A DNA stretch of 64,000 nucleotides. It comes from Pantoea sp. CCBC3-3-1. Lineage in GTDB: Bacteria > Pseudomonadota > Gammaproteobacteria > Enterobacterales > Enterobacteriaceae. The notes beneath the pieces were generated by a model. That model did not search any database. It was not told where the DNA came from and was given only the letters and a program-made list of their open reading frames with translations. Of the stretch, positions 60,349 through 64,000 are shown one piece after another. Location: the NCBI RefSeq assembly GCF_007981265.1, contig NZ_CP034363.1, positions 3,224,001 through 3,288,000 on the forward strand. Direction: 5' to 3'. The stretch's first letter is position 1; each line of letters begins with the position of its first letter. Made by a program: the position numbers and the translations under genes.

Positions 60349-61065
60349 TTATTTTGCTGAACTGCCCGGTACGCCAACGCTGGCGATTTCTTCCGCCGTT
60401 AGCGGACGGTATTCACCCGGTTCGAGATCTTCATCCATCACGATATCGCCAATACGCTCGCGATGCAGCGCAACCACATGATTTCCTACCGCCGCAAACA
60501 TCCGTTTGACCTGATGATAACGTCCTTCGCTAATCGTCAGGCGCACCTGATTCTCGCTGACTACCTCAAGAGTGGCAGGTTTAGTCAGATCTTTTTCATT
60601 ATGCAGCTGCACGCCCGCTGCGAACTGCTCTGCGGTATCGTCCGCCAGCGGATTTTCCAGCGTCACCAGATAGGTTTTTTCACAATGGTGGCGTGGCGAG
60701 GTAATGCGGTGCGACCACTGTCCGTCATCCGTCATCAGCACCAGACCCGTGGTATCAATATCAAGACGTCCTGCCGCGTGCAGTTTGTAAGCGGTCGGTT
60801 CTTCAAGGAAATAGAGCACCGTGGGATGATCCGGATCGTCCGTTGAGCAGACGTAGCCCTGCGGTTTATTCAACATAAAATAGCGCGGGCCAAACTGCTG
60901 CTGCAGCGGGTTGCCGTCATATTCCACTTCGCTGGTAGGGCTGAGCTTATAAGAGCCTTCGCGCACCACTTCCCCATCAACCGTGACCTTACGCGCTCGC
61001 AGCTCACGAGCGGCAATCGCCCGGCTGACTTCCAGTTGCTGAGATAAAAATTTATCAAGTCGCAT
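60349..61065 (-). CDS. rsuA: 16S rRNA pseudouridine-516 synthase RsuA
   Basis: 238 residues (E. coli 231). N-terminal S4 RNA-binding domain ([22 protein letters not shown]) and RluB/RsuA catalytic domain with the catalytic Asp in [19 protein letters not shown]. It makes pseudouridine 516 in 16S rRNA. The C-terminus is seven residues longer than in E. coli. Divergent from radD. Confidence 0.96.
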   Translation of the reverse strand: MRLDKFLSQQLEVSRAIAARELRARKVTVDGEVVREGSYKLSPTSEVEYDGNPLQQQFGPRYFMLNKPQGYVCSTDDPDHPTVLYFLEEPTAYKLHAAGRLDIDTTGLVLMTDDGQWSHRITSPRHHCEKTYLVTLENPLADDTAEQFAAGVQLHNEKDLTKPATLEVVSENQVRLTISEGRYHQVKRMFAAVGNHVVALHRERIGDIVMDEDLEPGEYRPLTAEEIASVGVPGSSAK

Positions 61066-61229
61066 TCAATCTGCACTGCCTGTTTAGTAGAAAAAATTCG
61101 ACGTTCTTAAAACGCCTGAAGAGTATATCGGATGGGAGTATATCGGGAGTTCACGCTCAGGCCCAGAGGCGCAGGCGCGCAGACCCTGCTTTCGTGGCAT
61201 AATGCGGCTTTGCTTCCGGATTTGAAATA

Positions 61230-62984
61230 ATGTCGTTTACTCTGCGTCCTTATCAGCAGGAAGCGGTTGATGCCACCATCGGGTATTTCCGCCGCTCCCA
61301 CCAGCCTGCCGTCATCGTCCTGCCCACTGGCGCGGGAAAAAGCCTGGTGATTGCCGAACTGGCAAGGCTTGCGCGCGGTCGTGTGCTGGTTCTGGCTCAC
61401 GTCAAAGAACTGGTGGCGCAGAACCACAGCAAATATCAGGCTTACGGCCTCGAGGCCGATATCTTTGCCGCTGGCCTGCAACGTAAAGAGAGCCGCAGCA
61501 AAGTGGTTTTCGGCAGCGTCCAGTCGGTGGTGCGCAATCTGGCTCAGTTTGACAGTGAGTTTACCCTGCTGATTGTTGACGAATGTCACCGCATCAGCGA
61601 TGCCGATGACAGCCAGTATCAACAGATCCTGACGCATTTACGCCTGCGCAACCCTAAGCTTCGCCTGCTGGGCTTAACCGCAACGCCCTATCGCCTCGGT
61701 AAAGGCTGGATCTATCAGTTCCACTATCATGGCATGGTACGTGGCGACGAGCGGGCGCTGTTTCGCGACTGCATCTATGAACTGCCGCTGCGTTATATGA
61801 TCAAGCATGGATTTCTGGTGCCGCCGGAAAGGCTGGATATGCCAGTAGTGCAGTATGATTTCAGCCGCCTGACGGCGCGGGAAAACGGCCTGTTTAGCGA
61901 AGCCGATCTGAATCTGGAGCTGAAACAGCAGCAGCGAATTACGCCGCATATTATTCAGCAGATTGTTGAATTTGCTCAGGACCGAAAAGGCGTAATGATT
62001 TTTGCCGCCACGGTTGAGCACGCGAAGGAAGTCCTGGGGCTGCTACCCGGCAGCAAAGCACTGATTACTGCCGATACGCCCGCGGCCGAACGCGATGCAT
62101 TAATTGCCGCGTTTAAAGCCCGCGAATTACTCTATATGGTTAACGTTGCCGTTCTGACCACCGGCTTTGATGCGCCGCATGTGGATTTAATTGCTATTTT
62201 GCGGCCAACCGAATCCGTCAGCCTTTACCAACAGATCGTCGGACGCGGCCTGCGGCTCTGTCCCGGTAAAACCGACTGCTTGATTCTGGATTATGCCGGC
62301 AATCCACATGATATTTTTACGCCGGAAGTCGGCGCGCCCAAAGGCAAAAGCGATAACAAGCCGGTCCAGGTATTTTGTCCGGCCTGCGGCTTCGCCAATA
62401 CCTTTTGGGGAAAAACAACGGCTGATGGCACCCTCATTGAGCATTTTGGCCGCCGCTGTCAGGGCGTTTTTGAAGACGATGAGGGCGAACGCGAGCAGTG
62501 TGACTACCGTTTCCGCTTTAAAAGCTGCCCACACTGCAACGCCGAGAACGATATCGCTGCCCGCCGCTGTCAGGAGTGCGATGCGGTACTGGTCGATCCT
62601 GACGATATGTTAAAAGCCGCGCTCAAGCTGAAAGATGCGCTGGTGCTGCGCTGTGCCGCGATGGTGCTGGAAAGCGGTAAAGATGAAAAGGGTGAATGGC
62701 TGAAAGCACGCTATTTCGATGAAGAGGCGACGGAAGTCAGTGAACGTTTCCGCTTAAGCACGCCTGCTCAGCGTAAAGCGTTCGAACAGCTGTTTATGCG
62801 GCCTCATCAGCGCGCGCCCGGCGTGCCCCTCGGCTGGCAGAATGCAGCGGATATCGTGGCGCTGCAACCCTTGCTTCGCCATCCCGACTTTGTGGTGGCC
62901 CGTAAACAGCGTCATTTCTGGCAGATCCGCGAAAAAATGTTCGATTATCAGGGCCGCTATCGTCGCGCCAACGAGCTGCGTTAA
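61230..62984 (+). CDS. radD: RadD (YejH), superfamily II DNA-repair helicase-like protein
   Basis: A 584-residue (E. coli 586) SF2 ATPase. Walker A PTGAGKS at 32-38, DECH box at 117-120, motif III LTATPYR, motif [15 protein letters not shown] and a C-terminal zinc-binding region with CPACGF, CPHC and CQECD. RadD assists RecA-mediated strand exchange and survival after double-strand breaks in E. coli. Convergent with nothing; it lies between rsuA and rplY as in E. coli. Confidence 0.96.
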   Translation: MSFTLRPYQQEAVDATIGYFRRSHQPAVIVLPTGAGKSLVIAELARLARGRVLVLAHVKELVAQNHSKYQAYGLEADIFAAGLQRKESRSKVVFGSVQSVVRNLAQFDSEFTLLIVDECHRISDADDSQYQQILTHLRLRNPKLRLLGLTATPYRLGKGWIYQFHYHGMVRGDERALFRDCIYELPLRYMIKHGFLVPPERLDMPVVQYDFSRLTARENGLFSEADLNLELKQQQRITPHIIQQIVEFAQDRKGVMIFAATVEHAKEVLGLLPGSKALITADTPAAERDALIAAFKARELLYMVNVAVLTTGFDAPHVDLIAILRPTESVSLYQQIVGRGLRLCPGKTDCLILDYAGNPHDIFTPEVGAPKGKSDNKPVQVFCPACGFANTFWGKTTADGTLIEHFGRRCQGVFEDDEGEREQCDYRFRFKSCPHCNAENDIAARRCQECDAVLVDPDDMLKAALKLKDALVLRCAAMVLESGKDEKGEWLKARYFDEEATEVSERFRLSTPAQRKAFEQLFMRPHQRAPGVPLGWQNAADIVALQPLLRHPDFVVARKQRHFWQIREKMFDYQGRYRRANELR

Positions 62985-63124
62985 GGGTTGAGTGGTTTAA
63001 TTCGTTGCCCGTGAAGGCGAACTCAGGCTATAATGCGCCCCGCTTTTGCACATGCAAAAGCTGAACACTCCAACCTGCTGCTGGGTCGCCTGTAGCAGGA
63101 TAATCACTATAAAGAGACTGAACA

Positions 63125-63409
63125 ATGTTCACTATCAATGCAGAAGAACGTAAAGAGCAGGGTAAGGGTGCGAGCCGCCGCCTGCGTACAGCTAACAAAT
63201 TCCCAGCCATCATCTATGGCGGTGAAGCAGCAGCTGTTGCCATCGAACTGGACCACGACTACGTGATGAACATGCAGGTTAAGCCTGAGTTCTACACCGA
63301 AGTTCTGACTCTGGTTGTTGACGGTAAAGAAACCAAAGTAAAAGTGCAGGCTGTTCAGCGTCACCCGTTCAAGCCAAAACTGCACCACATCGACTTCGTT
63401 CGCGCTTAA
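63125..63409 (+). CDS. rplY: 50S ribosomal protein L25
   Basis: 94 residues, the short form of L25 that binds 5S rRNA, the same length as in E. coli. [21 protein letters not shown] and [10 protein letters not shown] are typical. Probably autoregulated or growth-rate controlled; the leader 62985-63124 contains an AAAGAG-type ribosome site near the ATG. Confidence 0.98.
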   Translation: MFTINAEERKEQGKGASRRLRTANKFPAIIYGGEAAAVAIELDHDYVMNMQVKPEFYTEVLTLVVDGKETKVKVQAVQRHPFKPKLHHIDFVRA

Positions 63410-63436
63410 TTGCTCGTCTGAAATCATGTGAAGGAA

Positions 63437-63462
63437 ACGCCGCTTAACGCGGCGTTTTTTTT
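63437..63462 (+). terminator. rplY terminator
   Basis: AACGCCGC-TTAAC-GCGGCGTT forms an 8-bp stem followed by a run of T, 27 bp after the rplY stop and 3 bp from the convergent ndpA stop; read on the minus strand it may also serve ndpA. Confidence 0.92.
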
Positions 63463-63464
63463 GG

Positions 63465-64000
63465 CTATTTTCCGCTGCTGCGGCGCTGTAGCTGGTCACG
63501 CAGGTTTGGCGGCGTGCCTTTAATCGTCAGCGTATCAGTGGTCGGATCCCAGAAGATGCGCTCACCTAACAGCAGAGCGTCAAAGTTGATGGTCAGGCCG
63601 CCGCCGCTGCCAGCGAATTTGGTCAGCTGACGCAGCGTGCTGCGATCGGCGGGGAAACTCTCTTCCAATTCGTAACCCTGCTCCTGCGTAAACGCCTGGA
63701 AGCTCTTTTCACCCAGCGGGGCCAGCTCTTTCGACAGGCCTTCCAGCTCGATTTCTTCACCGGACTGAAGCTGTTCGTTACAGTAGCTGTAGACCTGCTG
63801 ACGATAGTTTTGCCGCTCGTTTTTATCGAGGCTGGCTTCGGAGCAATAATCGTCAACGGCCTGAAGCAGCCCTTTGTTCTGCGCTTTGGTATCCAGACCG
63901 ACGCTTGCACCGAGGAAATCCATAAAGAAGTCCGCAACCTTGCGCCCTACTCGCCCACGCAGGAAAGTCAGGTAACGCGTTGACTCCGGGTTGGTTTCCC
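63465..64000 (-). CDS. ndpA: Nucleoid-associated protein NdpA (YejK), 3' part only
   Basis: The last ~178 codons of a minus-strand gene whose start lies beyond the window; the frame stays open to base 64000. [20 protein letters not shown] followed by [11 protein letters not shown] and the C-terminal RDQLQRR agree with E. coli YejK (335 residues), an abundant nucleoid-associated protein. Position next to rplY matches E. coli. Confidence 0.95.
   Translation of the reverse strand, partial: ETNPESTRYLTFLRGRVGRKVADFFMDFLGASVGLDTKAQNKGLLQAVDDYCSEASLDKNERQNYRQQVYSYCNEQLQSGEEIELEGLSKELAPLGEKSFQAFTQEQGYELEESFPADRSTLRQLTKFAGSGGGLTINFDALLLGERIFWDPTTDTLTIKGTPPNLRDQLQRRSSGK

Overview
The window is chromosomal DNA of a gammaproteobacterium of the order Enterobacterales, most likely family Erwiniaceae (Pantoea/Erwinia group). 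Nearly every protein is recognisably close to its Escherichia coli counterpart, and the gene order from about 18.9 kb to the end follows one E. coli chromosome arm: yohJK-cdd-sanA-mglCAB-galS-yeiB-folE-yeiG-lysP-yeiE-yeiH-nfo-fruAKB-yeiW-yeiP-yeiR-lpxT-mepS-pdeN-yejABEF-yejG-bcr-rsuA-radD-rplY-ndpA. No rRNA, tRNA, phage, insertion sequence or CRISPR array was seen. The genus assignment is inference.

Layout. 1-5.2 kb: end of an rsp (rspA-rspB) sugar-acid operon with its own transporter, a mannitol-dehydrogenase-family oxidoreductase and a GntR regulator. 5.2-10.3 kb: an aromatic-acid-exporter-like membrane protein, fbaB, and the thiamin-salvage pair thiM-thiD behind a TPP riboswitch. 10.6-14.7 kb: a 1353-residue serine-protease autotransporter with thirteen tandem 12-residue Pro/Glu-rich repeats before its beta-barrel; this is the clearest accessory insertion. 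14.8-18.9 kb: a small unknown protein with an acetyltransferase, then mrp and metG. 18.9-31 kb: LrgAB-like yohJK, cdd, maeA, sanA, the mglBAC galactose transporter with galS, yeiB and folE. 31-35 kb: a divergent MFS/LysR pair and the formaldehyde-detoxification pair frmA-fghA. 35-42 kb: a probably Fur-controlled iron ABC permease/ATPase pair without a binding protein, lysP, yeiE, a DUF1232 gene, yeiH and nfo. 42-46 kb: the fructose PTS operon fruBKA behind two Cra sites. 46.7-64 kb: yeiW, efpL, a small fimbrin-like secreted protein, yeiR, lpxT, mepS, pdeN, the yejABEF peptide transporter, yejG, bcr, rsuA, radD, rplY and the end of ndpA.

Regulation is unusually readable. There are CRP palindromes before cdd, mglB and galS; two identical 14-bp GalR/GalS operators before mglB and galS; two Cra operators before fruB; a Fur-like box before the iron ABC pair; a THI element before thiM; and LysR-style inverted repeats near yeiH and lysP.

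The most interesting non-genic signal is a MITE-like repeat of about 110-125 bp present twice, at 35060-35182 and 42276-42386. Both copies lie between convergent genes and have inverted terminal arms and a conserved core. Other points of interest are the autotransporter repeat block, the orphan small fimbrin-like protein, the binding-protein-less iron ABC pair and an 11-bp-arm inverted repeat before maeA. I did not find a clearly new multi-gene system; most of the window is conserved core genome.
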